A stretch of DNA of 64,000 nucleotides from positions 62,001 through 126,000 of the forward strand of contig NZ_CP155551.1 of the NCBI RefSeq assembly GCF_039679125.1, read 5' to 3'. The DNA comes from Blastococcus sp. HT6-4. GTDB taxonomy: Bacteria > Actinomycetota > Actinomycetes > Mycobacteriales > Geodermatophilaceae. The position numbers were made by a program, and so were the translations under genes. Shown here piece after piece: positions 1 through 7,993 of this stretch. Position 1 is the first letter of the stretch; each line of letters begins with the position of its first letter. The notes under the pieces were generated by a model. It was not told the origin of the DNA. It did no database searches and worked only from the letters and a program-made list of their open reading frames with translations.

Positions 1-671
1 CCACCCAGCCGGGGGTGACCCGCCCACCGGCCGCACGGCGACGGGGACGGCTCGCGATGGTGCTGCTGCCGCTGATGGGCCTCCTGGCCGGTGCGGGCAT
101 CACCGCGGCGCTGCTGCAGTCGCTCACCCAGGAACCGCCCGCCCCGACGGTGGTCGCGGCCGACCAGCGCACGAGCGGCAGCATCGTGCTCACCGAGGCC
201 GACCACGTGGGCCTCCCGGTGGCCGAGGTCGCGGAGCGGCTGGCGGCGCTGGGCCTCACGGTGACCGTCCGGGCGGAGGTGCGCGACGACGTCGTCCCCG
301 ACCGGGTCACCGGGATCGACCCCGCGGGCCGGCCGCTGCGGGCCGGTGACCAGGTGGTCGTCCGCTACGCCGTCGCCGCGCAGAGCCGGATCGTGCGGGC
401 TCCGGCCGTCACGGGCGCGGCCGTCGACCGCCCGGCCCCCGCTCCGGAACCGGCCGCGGTCGACGATCCTCCCGCCCCGGTCGTCACCTCCGAGGCGCCG
501 CCCACCACGCTCCCGGCGACGCCGATCTCCGGATCGCCGGACGCGACGCCCACGGAGACCGGGACGGAGCCCTCGCCGTCCGAACCGGCCCCGACGCCCA
601 CCGGCACCCCCGGACCGACCACCTCGGCCGCGCCCACCACGACCGGGACGACGACCTCCCCGACCCGCTGA
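1..671 (+). CDS. C-terminal part of a probable PASTA-domain Ser/Thr protein kinase (5' end outside window)
   Basis: The reading frame is open at the left edge, so the GTG at 15 is probably internal. What is visible is a basic segment (RRRGR), one membrane segment of about 22 residues (LLPLMGLLAGAGITAALL), an extracytoplasmic domain of about 70 residues resembling one PASTA repeat (VGLPVAEVAERLAALGLTV, then a D-rich stretch and a final beta-strand), and a Pro/Thr/Ser-rich tail to the stop. In PknB-type kinases this arrangement follows a cytoplasmic kinase domain and senses peptidoglycan fragments. The kinase domain itself is not in the window, so a PASTA-containing membrane protein without kinase activity remains possible. 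Confidence 0.6.
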   Translation, partial: TQPGVTRPPAARRRGRLAMVLLPLMGLLAGAGITAALLQSLTQEPPAPTVVAADQRTSGSIVLTEADHVGLPVAEVAERLAALGLTVTVRAEVRDDVVPDRVTGIDPAGRPLRAGDQVVVRYAVAAQSRIVRAPAVTGAAVDRPAPAPEPAAVDDPPAPVVTSEAPPTTLPATPISGSPDATPTETGTEPSPSEPAPTPTGTPGPTTSAAPTTTGTTTSPTR

Positions 672-689
672 CCGGGGCCGCCGGAACGG

Positions 690-1421
690 TCAGCCGTCCC
701 GGTCGGTGGTCAGCCGGAGCGCGCCCCCCAGGGCGCCGAGCGCGGCGGTGAGGAGGAAGCCCCGGTCGGTGGCGGCGCCGGGCAGCACGACGAGTACCCA
801 GAAGACCGCCAGACCGGTCAGCCCGCCGACGGCGACCCGCCGGCCGGTCCGCGCCGCCGGCCGCCGGCCGCCGGGCAGCAGGCGGGCGACGGCGCCCAGA
901 CCCAGGGCGACGCAGAGCGTGGCGAACGACGACCACAGCGGGACGGCCGACCAGGCCGACTCGCCCCCGAAGGGCGGCACCAGACCCAGTTGCAGCAGGA
1001 CCAGGGACAGCAGCACCAGGCCGGCGCCGGCGAGCGCGGTCCGGTCCCGCGGGGCCCGGGGTTCCGGCTCGGCGGTGTTCCCGGGTGCCGTGGCGCCGGT
1101 CCCGGGGCTCTCCGGCCAGGTCGCCGTCGGGCCCGGTGCGGTCGCGGGGGCCGGCGGAGGGGAGCCGGCACCGGGCGGGCCCGGCACGAAGCCGACCGGT
1201 CCGGTCGCCTGCGGGGCCGGCGGCGGGTCCGCCGGCGCGGGGGCCGGGGTCCCGGCCGGGGCCGCCGTGGCAGCCGGCCGGTGCGCGGGGGCGGACGGCG
1301 GCGGGAGCTGCTGCACGGTCGTCCTCGTGGCGGCCGGGGCGACCACCGGGATCTCCTGCGTCGACGACTGCGCCGGGCCGGTGCTCCCGGCGGGCGGGTG
1401 GTCCTCGGACGGCGTGCTCAC
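690..1421 (-). CDS. Pro/Ala-rich protein with four C-terminal membrane segments, unknown function
   Basis: The 243-residue protein has a disordered N-terminal half of about 125 residues dominated by Pro, Ala and Thr. Four hydrophobic segments follow (about 130-152, 160-182, 196-216 and 222-240). A good ribosome binding site (GGAGG) lies 7 bases before the GTG start. Its end nearly meets the end of the upstream kinase-like gene, so the two are convergent. I do not recognise a family. Similar proline-rich membrane proteins are common in actinobacteria and are often annotated only as hypothetical. Confidence 0.6.
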   Translation of the reverse strand: MSTPSEDHPPAGSTGPAQSSTQEIPVVAPAATRTTVQQLPPPSAPAHRPAATAAPAGTPAPAPADPPPAPQATGPVGFVPGPPGAGSPPPAPATAPGPTATWPESPGTGATAPGNTAEPEPRAPRDRTALAGAGLVLLSLVLLQLGLVPPFGGESAWSAVPLWSSFATLCVALGLGAVARLLPGGRRPAARTGRRVAVGGLTGLAVFWVLVVLPGAATDRGFLLTAALGALGGALRLTTDRDG

Positions 1422-1556
1422 GGTGCCTCCTGACGGGTCCGGCGGGTCGCCGGTCGGTGCAGTGGTTCGGCCCGCACGCTAGCGGCGCGGGCGGGCGGGG
1501 CCGGGGAAGGCACCCGGAGGGGCGCACCCTCGACTGCCGGGTGCGGCTCGCCCGCC

Positions 1557-1562
1557 TAGGGT
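1557..1562 (+). promoter_or_regulatory. -10 element for leaderless cinA
   Basis: TAGGGT ends 7 bases before the GTG of cinA. This places the expected transcription start at the start codon itself, so no ribosome binding site is needed. Seen in sequence; leaderless use is inferred. Confidence 0.5.
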
Positions 1563-1569
1563 CGGTGCC

Positions 1570-2853
1570 GTGGTCACGCGCGCCGGCATCGTCGTCACCG
1601 GTACCGAGGTCCTCACCGGGCGGGTCGCCGATCGCAACGGCCCCTGGCTGGCCGAGCAGCTGCGGCAGCTCGGCGCCGACGTCGGGCACGTGGTGGTGGT
1701 CGGCGACCGCCCCGACGACCTGCGGGCCGCCCTGTCCTTCCTGGCCGGGACCGGCACCGACCTGCTGATCACCACCGGCGGGCTCGGGCCCACCGCCGAC
1801 GACCTCACCGCCCAGGTGGTCGCGGATTTCCAGGGGCGTGTCACCAGGGTGGACGAGGCGCTCGAACAGCGGGTCGCGGCGATCGTCGAGCGGCTGATGG
1901 CCCGCCGCGGCTGGCGGGCCGACCGGGAGTCGACGGCGGCCGGCGTCCGGAAGCAGGCCACGGTGCCCGACGGCGCCACCGTGCTGGAACCGATCGGCAC
2001 CGCCCCCGGGCTGGTGGTGCCGCCGGCGGACGGGCGCAGCGGCCCTCCGGTGGTCGTGCTGCCCGGGCCACCGGGGGAGCTGCGCGGCATGTGGCCGGCC
2101 GCGACGGCCGCGGCGCCGGTGCGGGCGGTGCTGGCCGGTGCGGTGGAGCTGCGGCAGGAGACGCTGCGGTTGTGGGGCACCCTCGAGGCCCAGCTGGCCG
2201 CGACGCTCCGGGAACTCGAGCCCGGCCTCGGCGACCTGGAGATCACCACCTGCCTGCGGGAGGGGGAGCTGGAGATCGTCACCCGGTTCCCCGGGAGCGC
2301 GCAGCCGGCGTACGACCGCCTCGTCGCGGCGCTCGGGCAGCGCTACGCCGACACGCTCTTCTCCGCCGGTCCCACCCTCGACGAGCTCGTCGCCGCCGCC
2401 CTCGTCGAGCGGGGGCTGACCGTCGCCACCGCGGAGTCCTGCACCGCGGGGCTGCTGGCGGCGCGGCTCACCGAGCGGCCCGGCTCGTCGGCCGCGGTGC
2501 TGGGCGGGGTGGTGGCGTACGCGAACAGCGCGAAGGAGGAGCTGGTCGGCGTCCCGCCCGAGCTGCTCGCCGCGCACGGCGCGGTGAGCCCCGAGGTGGC
2601 CCGCGCGCTGGCCGATGGCGCCCGGGGCCGGTTCGGCGCCGACGTCGGCGTCGGGATCACCGGGATCGCCGGGCCCGGCGGCGGGACGGCGGACAAGCCC
2701 GTGGGCACCGTGCACGTGTGCGTGGTCGGCCCCGACGGCGCGCTGGCGCGGGCGCTGGCGCTGCCGGGCTCGCGGGCGGCTGTGCGGAACCGGTCCGTCA
2801 CGGTGGCGATGCACCTGCTCCGCGAACTGCTGCTCGGCGGCCCGCCGGCCTGA
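1570..2853 (+). CDS. cinA: CinA family protein (molybdopterin-binding-like domain plus nicotinamide mononucleotide deamidase domain)
   Basis: The 427-residue protein has the usual two-domain CinA layout. Residues about 3-170 form a MoaB/MogA-like domain with the TTGGLGPTADD motif. Residues about 270-425 form the CinA C-terminal domain with TAESCTAGLLAARLT, GVVAYANSAKEELVGV and GITGIAGPGGG. In characterised members the C-terminal domain deamidates NMN (PncC activity) and the N-terminal domain can act as an ADP-ribose pyrophosphatase. Length and motifs are complete. The GTG start has no Shine-Dalgarno sequence but a -10 element directly upstream, so the mRNA is likely leaderless. Confidence 0.93.
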   Translation: MVTRAGIVVTGTEVLTGRVADRNGPWLAEQLRQLGADVGHVVVVGDRPDDLRAALSFLAGTGTDLLITTGGLGPTADDLTAQVVADFQGRVTRVDEALEQRVAAIVERLMARRGWRADRESTAAGVRKQATVPDGATVLEPIGTAPGLVVPPADGRSGPPVVVLPGPPGELRGMWPAATAAAPVRAVLAGAVELRQETLRLWGTLEAQLAATLRELEPGLGDLEITTCLREGELEIVTRFPGSAQPAYDRLVAALGQRYADTLFSAGPTLDELVAAALVERGLTVATAESCTAGLLAARLTERPGSSAAVLGGVVAYANSAKEELVGVPPELLAAHGAVSPEVARALADGARGRFGADVGVGITGIAGPGGGTADKPVGTVHVCVVGPDGALARALALPGSRAAVRNRSVTVAMHLLRELLLGGPPA

Positions 2854-2886
2854 CGGGTGGGTTCGTCGGCGGCCGGGAACGGCAGC

Positions 2887-2923
2887 CGATCACACCGTCG
2901 TCCGGAGGGCGACGGTGTGATCG
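2887..2923. promoter_or_regulatory. Perfect 14-bp inverted repeat between cinA and the acyl-CoA dehydrogenase gene
   Basis: The arms (CGATCACACCGTCG and its exact complement) lie at 2887-2900 and 2910-2923, with a 9-base loop. The repeat is 34 bp after the cinA stop and 21 bp before the downstream ATG. It could terminate cinA or act as an operator or 5'-UTR hairpin for the next gene. No T-run follows, so a classical intrinsic terminator is not clear. Confidence 0.55.
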
Positions 2924-2943
2924 CGACCACGTACGGTGCGGTC

Positions 2944-4563
2944 ATGACCGTCACCCACGAGGTCACCAACCAGGTCCCGCCGCTGGCCGGGCACGACCCG
3001 ATCGCCGGCGACGCCGTGCTCGCCGAGGCCTGCCTGCGGCACGCCGACGCGGCGACGCTGGACTCGCTCCGGGAACTCGGCCGGCTCGCGGGCAGCGAGC
3101 AGGCGCAGGAGTGGGGCCGGCTGGCCAACGAGAACCCGCCGAGACTGCGCACGCACGACCGCTACGGCCACCGGATCGACGAGGTCGAGTTCCACCCCGC
3201 CTGGCACGAGCTGATGCGGACGGCGATGGAGCACGGGCTCGGGGGCGCTCCCTGGGCCTCCACCGGGGCGCACCCGCACGTGCGGCGCGCGGTCGGCTAC
3301 CTCGGCTGGACGCAGGTGGAGATGGGCCACGGCTGCCCGGTCACCATGACCTACGCCGTCGTCCCGGCGCTGCGTCGTGCCCCGGAGCTCGCCGCCCGGT
3401 ACGAGCCCGGGCTCACCGCCCGCGCGTACCAGTTCGGCCTCGCCGAACCCACGGGCAAGCGCGGCCTGGTGGCCGGCATGGGCATGACCGAGAAGCAGGG
3501 CGGCTCGGACGTGCGGGCCAACGCCACCCGGGCCGTGCCGCAGCCGGACGGCTCCTACCGGCTCACCGGGCACAAGTGGTTCACCTCGGCGCCGATGAGC
3601 GACCTGTTCCTCGTGCTGGCGCGCCTCGACGAGGGCGTCTCCTGCTTCGCCGTGCCCCGGGTCCTGCCCGACGGCACCCGGAACGTCGTCGCCCTGCAGC
3701 GGCTCAAGGACAAGCTGGGTGACCGTTCGAACGCGTCCAGCGAGGTGGAGTTCGACGGGACGACCGGCTGGCTGGTGGGGGAGCCCGGCCGCGGCGTCCC
3801 GGCCATCATCGAGATGGTCAACATGACCCGCCTGGACTGCGTGCTGGGCTCGGCGGCCACGGTGCGCGCGGCCACGACCCAGGCGCTGCACCACGCGCGG
3901 CACCGGCAGGCCTTCGGCGCCCGGCTCGCCGACCAGCCGCTCATGCGCAACGTGCTGGCCGACCTGGCCGTCGAGAGCGAGGCGGCCACCGCCCTCGGGG
4001 TCCGGCTCGCCGCGGCCGTCGACGCCGGGGAGGAGGCGTTCCTCCGTCTCGCGGGGGCCGCCGCCAAGTACTGGGTCTGCAAGCGCGCCCCGGGGATCGT
4101 GGCCGAGGCGATGGAGGTGCTGGGTGGCAACGGCTACGTCGAGGACTCCGGCCTGCCCCGGCTCTACCGGCAGGCTCCGCTGAACTCCATCTGGGAGGGC
4201 TCGGGCAACGTGATCGCCCTCGACGTCCTGCGGGCCCTGGACCGCTCCGCGGAGTCGCTGGCCGCCGTCACCGCCGAGCTCGAGCTGGCGCGGGGCGTGG
4301 ACCGGCGGTACGACGACGCGGTGAAACAGCTGTCCGCCGAGCTCGGCGACCGCGACGGGCTGCCGTTCCGCGCCCGGCGCGTCGCCGGGCTGCTCGCCCT
4401 CTGCCTGCAGGGCTCGCTGCTGCTGCGGCACGCCCCGGCGCCGGTGGCCGACGCCTTCTGCGCCTCCCGCCTGGGCGGGGACGGTGGCGGCGTCCTCGGG
4501 ACGCTGCCGGCGGGCACCCCGGCCGCCGAGATCGTCGCGCGGTCCTGCATCGCGGTCCCCTGA
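2944..4563 (+). CDS. Acyl-CoA dehydrogenase family protein, AidB-like
   Basis: This 539-residue flavoprotein follows the AidB pattern rather than the ~380-residue short-chain acyl-CoA dehydrogenases. It has an N-terminal extension of about 170 residues, then FGLAEPTGKRG, MGMTEKQGGSDVRAN, TGHKWFTSAPMSD for the middle domain, and EAMEVLGGNGYVEDSGLPR with NSIWEGSGNV near the C-terminal FAD-binding helix bundle. E. coli AidB is induced in the adaptive response to alkylation, but its true substrate is unsettled. The ATG at 2944 is preferred over an in-frame upstream start at 2857, because the latter would translate through the inverted repeat. Confidence 0.9.
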   Translation: MTVTHEVTNQVPPLAGHDPIAGDAVLAEACLRHADAATLDSLRELGRLAGSEQAQEWGRLANENPPRLRTHDRYGHRIDEVEFHPAWHELMRTAMEHGLGGAPWASTGAHPHVRRAVGYLGWTQVEMGHGCPVTMTYAVVPALRRAPELAARYEPGLTARAYQFGLAEPTGKRGLVAGMGMTEKQGGSDVRANATRAVPQPDGSYRLTGHKWFTSAPMSDLFLVLARLDEGVSCFAVPRVLPDGTRNVVALQRLKDKLGDRSNASSEVEFDGTTGWLVGEPGRGVPAIIEMVNMTRLDCVLGSAATVRAATTQALHHARHRQAFGARLADQPLMRNVLADLAVESEAATALGVRLAAAVDAGEEAFLRLAGAAAKYWVCKRAPGIVAEAMEVLGGNGYVEDSGLPRLYRQAPLNSIWEGSGNVIALDVLRALDRSAESLAAVTAELELARGVDRRYDDAVKQLSAELGDRDGLPFRARRVAGLLALCLQGSLLLRHAPAPVADAFCASRLGGDGGGVLGTLPAGTPAAEIVARSCIAVP

Positions 4564-4683
4564 GGACGGCTCCGGGCTATTACTCTCGGGGACGGCCCAC
4601 GTGCTCCCCGTCGAACGCGGGGTCCGTGCCCCAGGGAGTCCGCGGAAGCGGACCGGACGAACCAGTGGACGAGAGCGGGCAGC

Positions 4684-6795
4684 GTGCAACCAGGTGAGGA
4701 CCAGCCCTCGCAGGGCGGGCCCGACCCGTTGAGCGGCGTGCCCGACGCGGTCTACCGGCTGGACCGCCACGGATGCTTCACCTATCTCAACGCGGCGGCC
4801 GAGCGGCTGCTCGGGCACCCTGCCGACGAGCTGCTCGGCCTCGACGCGCGCGACGCGTTCCCGGGCCTGCGCGGATCGGTGGCCGAGAAGGAGTACCGCC
4901 GGGTGCTCGACGACGGCCGGCCACGGGAGTTCCGGTTCTTCTACGAGCCCCTGGCCCGCTGGTACGAGGTGCGGGTCTTCCCCGATCCGGCCGGCGCGGC
5001 GGTGCTCCTCCGCGACATCGACCTGCGCCACCGCAGCGACGAGCATCGTGACGCCGCGCTCCGCGGGTTCACCGCGGTGCTGGAGGCGCTGCCCTCCCCC
5101 ACCGTCCTGGTCGGCCCCGACGGGCGGATCGTGTCGATGAACGCGGCCTGGGCCCGCGCCGCCGAGTCGCTGCCCGACGTCGCGTGGCCGGGCCGGGCCG
5201 GCGAGGACTACCTGATGGTCATGGCGCGAGGGCTGGCACCGCAGGCGCACGCCACGCTGGCCACCGGGCTGCGGGCGCTCCTCGCGGGGACGGAGCCCTC
5301 CGGCGACGGCACCCTCCGGCTGGAGTACTCCTGCCCGACCCGCCAGGGCACGGGCTGGTTCCACCTTCAGGCCTCCCGGGTCGACGGCGAGGGCCGGGTC
5401 GTCATCACGCACACCGACGTCACCGACCAGGTCCGGGCCCGGGAGGAGCTGGTCTGGAAGGTCCGGCACGACGACCTCACCGGCCTGCCCAACCGGTCGC
5501 GGCTGCTCGACCTCACGGGGCAGGCGCTCGCCGACGACGGGATCACCGGCGTCGCCCTGCTGGTGCTCGATCTGGACGGCTTCAAGACGGTGAACGACTC
5601 GCTGGGGCACCAGGTCGGTGACGAGCTGCTGCGGCTGGTCGCCGGCCGGCTGTCCGAGCAGATCCGACCCGGCGACGCGGTGGCCCGGCTGGGCGGCGAC
5701 CAGTTCGTCGTCCTCGCCCACGGGTGCGACTCGTCCGAGGCCGCCGCGCTGGCGTTCCGCCTGCAGACGGCGTTCACCCGGCCCTTCACGACCGGCGACA
5801 TCTCCGTGCCGCTGAGCGCCAGCATCGGGGTGGCGGTGGCCCGGCCCGAGGTGCGGGACGCCCACCACCTGCTCAGCGACGCCGATGCGGCGATGTTCGC
5901 GGCGAAGAGCTCGGGCCGGGACCGGGTGCACCTGTTCTCCCCCGCGTTGCGGGAGGCGGCCCGCTGGCGGCTGGAGGTCGCCACGCGCCTGCGCGGTGAC
6001 GCCATCGACCAACTGGTCGTCCACTACCAGCCGATCATCCGCCTGGACACCGGGGCGGTCGACGGGGTGGAGGCGCTGGTGCGCTGGCAGCACCCCGAGC
6101 GGGGGCTGCTGTCACCCGACACCTTCCTCTCGGTGGCGGAGGAGACCGGCCAGATCATCCCCATCACCCGCTGGCTGCTGCGGGAGACCACCCGCAAGGC
6201 CGCGGAGTGGGCGGCGCAGGGCCTGAACCTGCGCATGTCGGTGAACATCAGCGCCCGGCACTTCTCCACCGAGACCCTGGTGCGCGACGTGCGCGTCGCC
6301 CTTCAGCACTCGGGGCTGCCGCCTGACCAGCTCGTGCTGGAGCTCACCGAGACCAGCGTGGCCGAGGACCCGACCCGCGCCGAGGACCAGCTCTCGGTGC
6401 TGCGCAGCTTCGGCGTCCGGGTCGCGATCGACGACTTCGGCACCGGCTGGTCGTCGCTGGCCCAGCTGTTCGCGCTCCCCATCAGCACCCTCAAGATCGA
6501 TCGCTCGCTGCTCGCCGCGGCGGAGCGGGCCGCGCCCGGCGATACCGGGGCGGTGCTCGCCGCGATCGTCGGCCTCACCCGGACACTGGACATCCGGTCG
6601 GTCGCGGAGGGGGTCGAGACCCCCGAACACCTGCGGATGGTGCGCGAGGCCGGGTGTGACCTGGTGCAGGGCTGGCTGCTCGGCCACCCGATGCCGGCCG
6701 AGCGGCTGCCCGGGTGGGTCCGCGAGGTGCAGGCCGCCGGCGGCGACGTCTGCGCGCTCGCCGCCGCCGGCCGCACCGTGCCCGTGCACGGTTGA
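4684..6795 (+). CDS. PAS-PAS-GGDEF-EAL protein, probable c-di-GMP phosphodiesterase with degenerate cyclase site
   Basis: The 703-residue soluble protein has two PAS-like domains (about 15-115 and 125-245), a GGDEF domain (about 255-420) and an EAL domain (about 440-685). The cyclase signature reads GGDQF at about 337-341, with Gln replacing the catalytic/metal-binding Glu. An inhibitory-site RxxD (RPGD) is retained five residues upstream. The EAL domain looks intact: VEALVRWQHP, NISARHF, ELTET, DDFGTGWSSL, KIDRS, EGVET and VQGWLLG. I infer net c-di-GMP hydrolysis with the GGDEF domain acting as a GTP or c-di-GMP sensor. The GTG start at 4684 follows a GAGCGGGCAGC stretch of only modest Shine-Dalgarno character. 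Confidence 0.92.
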   Translation: MQPGEDQPSQGGPDPLSGVPDAVYRLDRHGCFTYLNAAAERLLGHPADELLGLDARDAFPGLRGSVAEKEYRRVLDDGRPREFRFFYEPLARWYEVRVFPDPAGAAVLLRDIDLRHRSDEHRDAALRGFTAVLEALPSPTVLVGPDGRIVSMNAAWARAAESLPDVAWPGRAGEDYLMVMARGLAPQAHATLATGLRALLAGTEPSGDGTLRLEYSCPTRQGTGWFHLQASRVDGEGRVVITHTDVTDQVRAREELVWKVRHDDLTGLPNRSRLLDLTGQALADDGITGVALLVLDLDGFKTVNDSLGHQVGDELLRLVAGRLSEQIRPGDAVARLGGDQFVVLAHGCDSSEAAALAFRLQTAFTRPFTTGDISVPLSASIGVAVARPEVRDAHHLLSDADAAMFAAKSSGRDRVHLFSPALREAARWRLEVATRLRGDAIDQLVVHYQPIIRLDTGAVDGVEALVRWQHPERGLLSPDTFLSVAEETGQIIPITRWLLRETTRKAAEWAAQGLNLRMSVNISARHFSTETLVRDVRVALQHSGLPPDQLVLELTETSVAEDPTRAEDQLSVLRSFGVRVAIDDFGTGWSSLAQLFALPISTLKIDRSLLAAAERAAPGDTGAVLAAIVGLTRTLDIRSVAEGVETPEHLRMVREAGCDLVQGWLLGHPMPAERLPGWVREVQAAGGDVCALAAAGRTVPVHG

Positions 6796-6908
6796 CCGGC
6801 CGCCGTCGCATCGGGCGGCGGGCGACGTCGCCCGCGGGCCCGCCCCGCCCCGCCCCCGTCCCCGCGCCGCCGGCGCCGCCCGCGGGGACAGCGCAGGCCG
6901 CCGCCCGG

Positions 6909-6914
6909 CAGACT
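6909..6914 (+). promoter_or_regulatory. -10-like element for leaderless NYN-domain gene
   Basis: CAGACT lies 6 bases before the GTG at 6921. The same GGCAGACT string precedes the GAF-ANTAR gene at 13808 at nearly the same distance. Confidence 0.4.
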
Positions 6915-6920
6915 GTCCCC

Positions 6921-7622
6921 GTGCTGGACACCACCGAGCCCCCTGCCGAGCCCAGCGGCGAGCCGGTGCGCGCCGCCGGCGACGGCCGGCCGCGTCCTCC
7001 GCTGGACCTGCTCATCTGGGACGCCCCGAACATCGACATGACCCTGTCGACGGTCATCGGTGCCCGCCCGACGGCGGCGTCGCGCCCCCGGTTCGACGCG
7101 ATCGCGGCCTGGTTCGTCGAGGGGGCCGGTGATCCGGGAGCCCCGGAGGCGCCGGAGGTGGAGGCCTGCGTCTTCGCCAACATCCCGCCGCAGCCCGGAA
7201 CCCTGCAGCGCTGGGTGGAGGCGCTGCGCGGCTTCGGGTACGCCGTCTTCGCCCGGCCGAAGAGCCAGCCGGACGACGACATCGACCAGGACATGCTCGA
7301 CCACATCGCCGTGCGGCAGCACAGCCACCGGCTCCGGCGCCTGGTCGTCTTCTCCGGTGACGGCCGGAACTTCGCCGAGCCGCTGGAGGACCTGGTCCGC
7401 GGCGGCACCGAGGTCGTCGTCGTCGCCTTCAGCGAGGTGGCCGGGTACGCGATCGGCTCGGACCTGCTCGAGTTCATCGACATCGAGGACGTGCCGGGCG
7501 CGTTCACCGAGCCGCTGGACCGCGTCCGTCTCGACGCGCTGCCCCCGGACGGCGCCTGGCTGCGGCCCACCCGCAGCCTGCGCGACTTCGTCGCCGGCTT
7601 CACCGCCCGCCGCAGCGGCTGA
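6921..7622 (+). CDS. NYN (LabA/DUF88-like) domain protein, putative PIN-like nuclease
   Basis: The 233-residue protein begins with a short Pro-rich region. A NYN-type Rossmann-like fold follows: LLIWDAPNIDMTL near residues 32-45 (first acidic residue), a central block around KSQPDDDIDQDM with clustered acidic residues, and LVVFSGDGRN followed by GTEVVVVAFS. NYN/PIN domains use such acidic residues for metal-dependent RNA cleavage in known members. The reading frame is open upstream, but the GTG at 6921 is chosen because the upstream translation is arginine-rich shadow and a -10-like element sits just before it. The RNA target is unknown. Confidence 0.8.
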   Translation: MLDTTEPPAEPSGEPVRAAGDGRPRPPLDLLIWDAPNIDMTLSTVIGARPTAASRPRFDAIAAWFVEGAGDPGAPEAPEVEACVFANIPPQPGTLQRWVEALRGFGYAVFARPKSQPDDDIDQDMLDHIAVRQHSHRLRRLVVFSGDGRNFAEPLEDLVRGGTEVVVVAFSEVAGYAIGSDLLEFIDIEDVPGAFTEPLDRVRLDALPPDGAWLRPTRSLRDFVAGFTARRSG

Positions 7623-7729
7623 CCGTCGCCGCACCGGCGCTGACCTGCGCCGACGCGGTCGACGTCACCCACACGGGTGGCATCGGTGGCCGGCGCTCAG
7701 GGAACCCCGGGGGCTGCCGATCAGGAACC

Positions 7730-7993
7730 GTGCGGTTCCCCCTGCTCGAGCGCCTGGTGGCGGTCCTCCGCCGCGGTGACGTGCTGCCGGCCCCGGCACC
7801 GGCACCGTTCCCGGGTGTGCCCGGGGAGCCGCGCGGAGGATTCCGGCCCGGGGCGTCGACCTCGGTCGCCCAGCTGGCGCAGGCCATCCCGGGCCTGGCC
7901 GAGGAGCTGACCGAGCGGGCCCGGACGGCGGGGCTGCTGGTCGGGTGGGTGACGCTGCTCGCCGTCCCGCTGTGGGCGCTGGTCGACCAGTGA
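7730..7993 (+). CDS. Short protein with one C-terminal membrane segment; possibly the severed N-terminus of the following GGDEF protein
   Basis: The 87 residues comprise an N-terminal cytoplasmic part (FPLLERLVAVLRRGD, then Pro-rich, then an amphipathic stretch VAQLAQAIPGLAEELTERAR) and one membrane segment ending in PLWALVDQ. Its TGA overlaps the GTG of the downstream gene (GTGA). That fits either translational coupling or a one-base frameshift in a single gene. Joined, the two would give six membrane segments and place both the N-terminus and the GGDEF domain in the cytoplasm, so I lean towards a split gene. Confidence 0.55.
   Translation: MRFPLLERLVAVLRRGDVLPAPAPAPFPGVPGEPRGGFRPGASTSVAQLAQAIPGLAEELTERARTAGLLVGWVTLLAVPLWALVDQ

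Noticed and set aside
2890..6093. Long minus-strand frame of 1067 codons opposite the AidB-like and GGDEF-EAL genes
   Set aside because: Antisense shadow: codon bias follows the plus-strand genes and no domain is visible.
7991..7993. TGA at the end of the 87-residue frame as a selenocysteine codon
   Set aside because: The frame after this TGA has no sensible protein, and there is no redox motif. A frameshift or coupled start explains it better.
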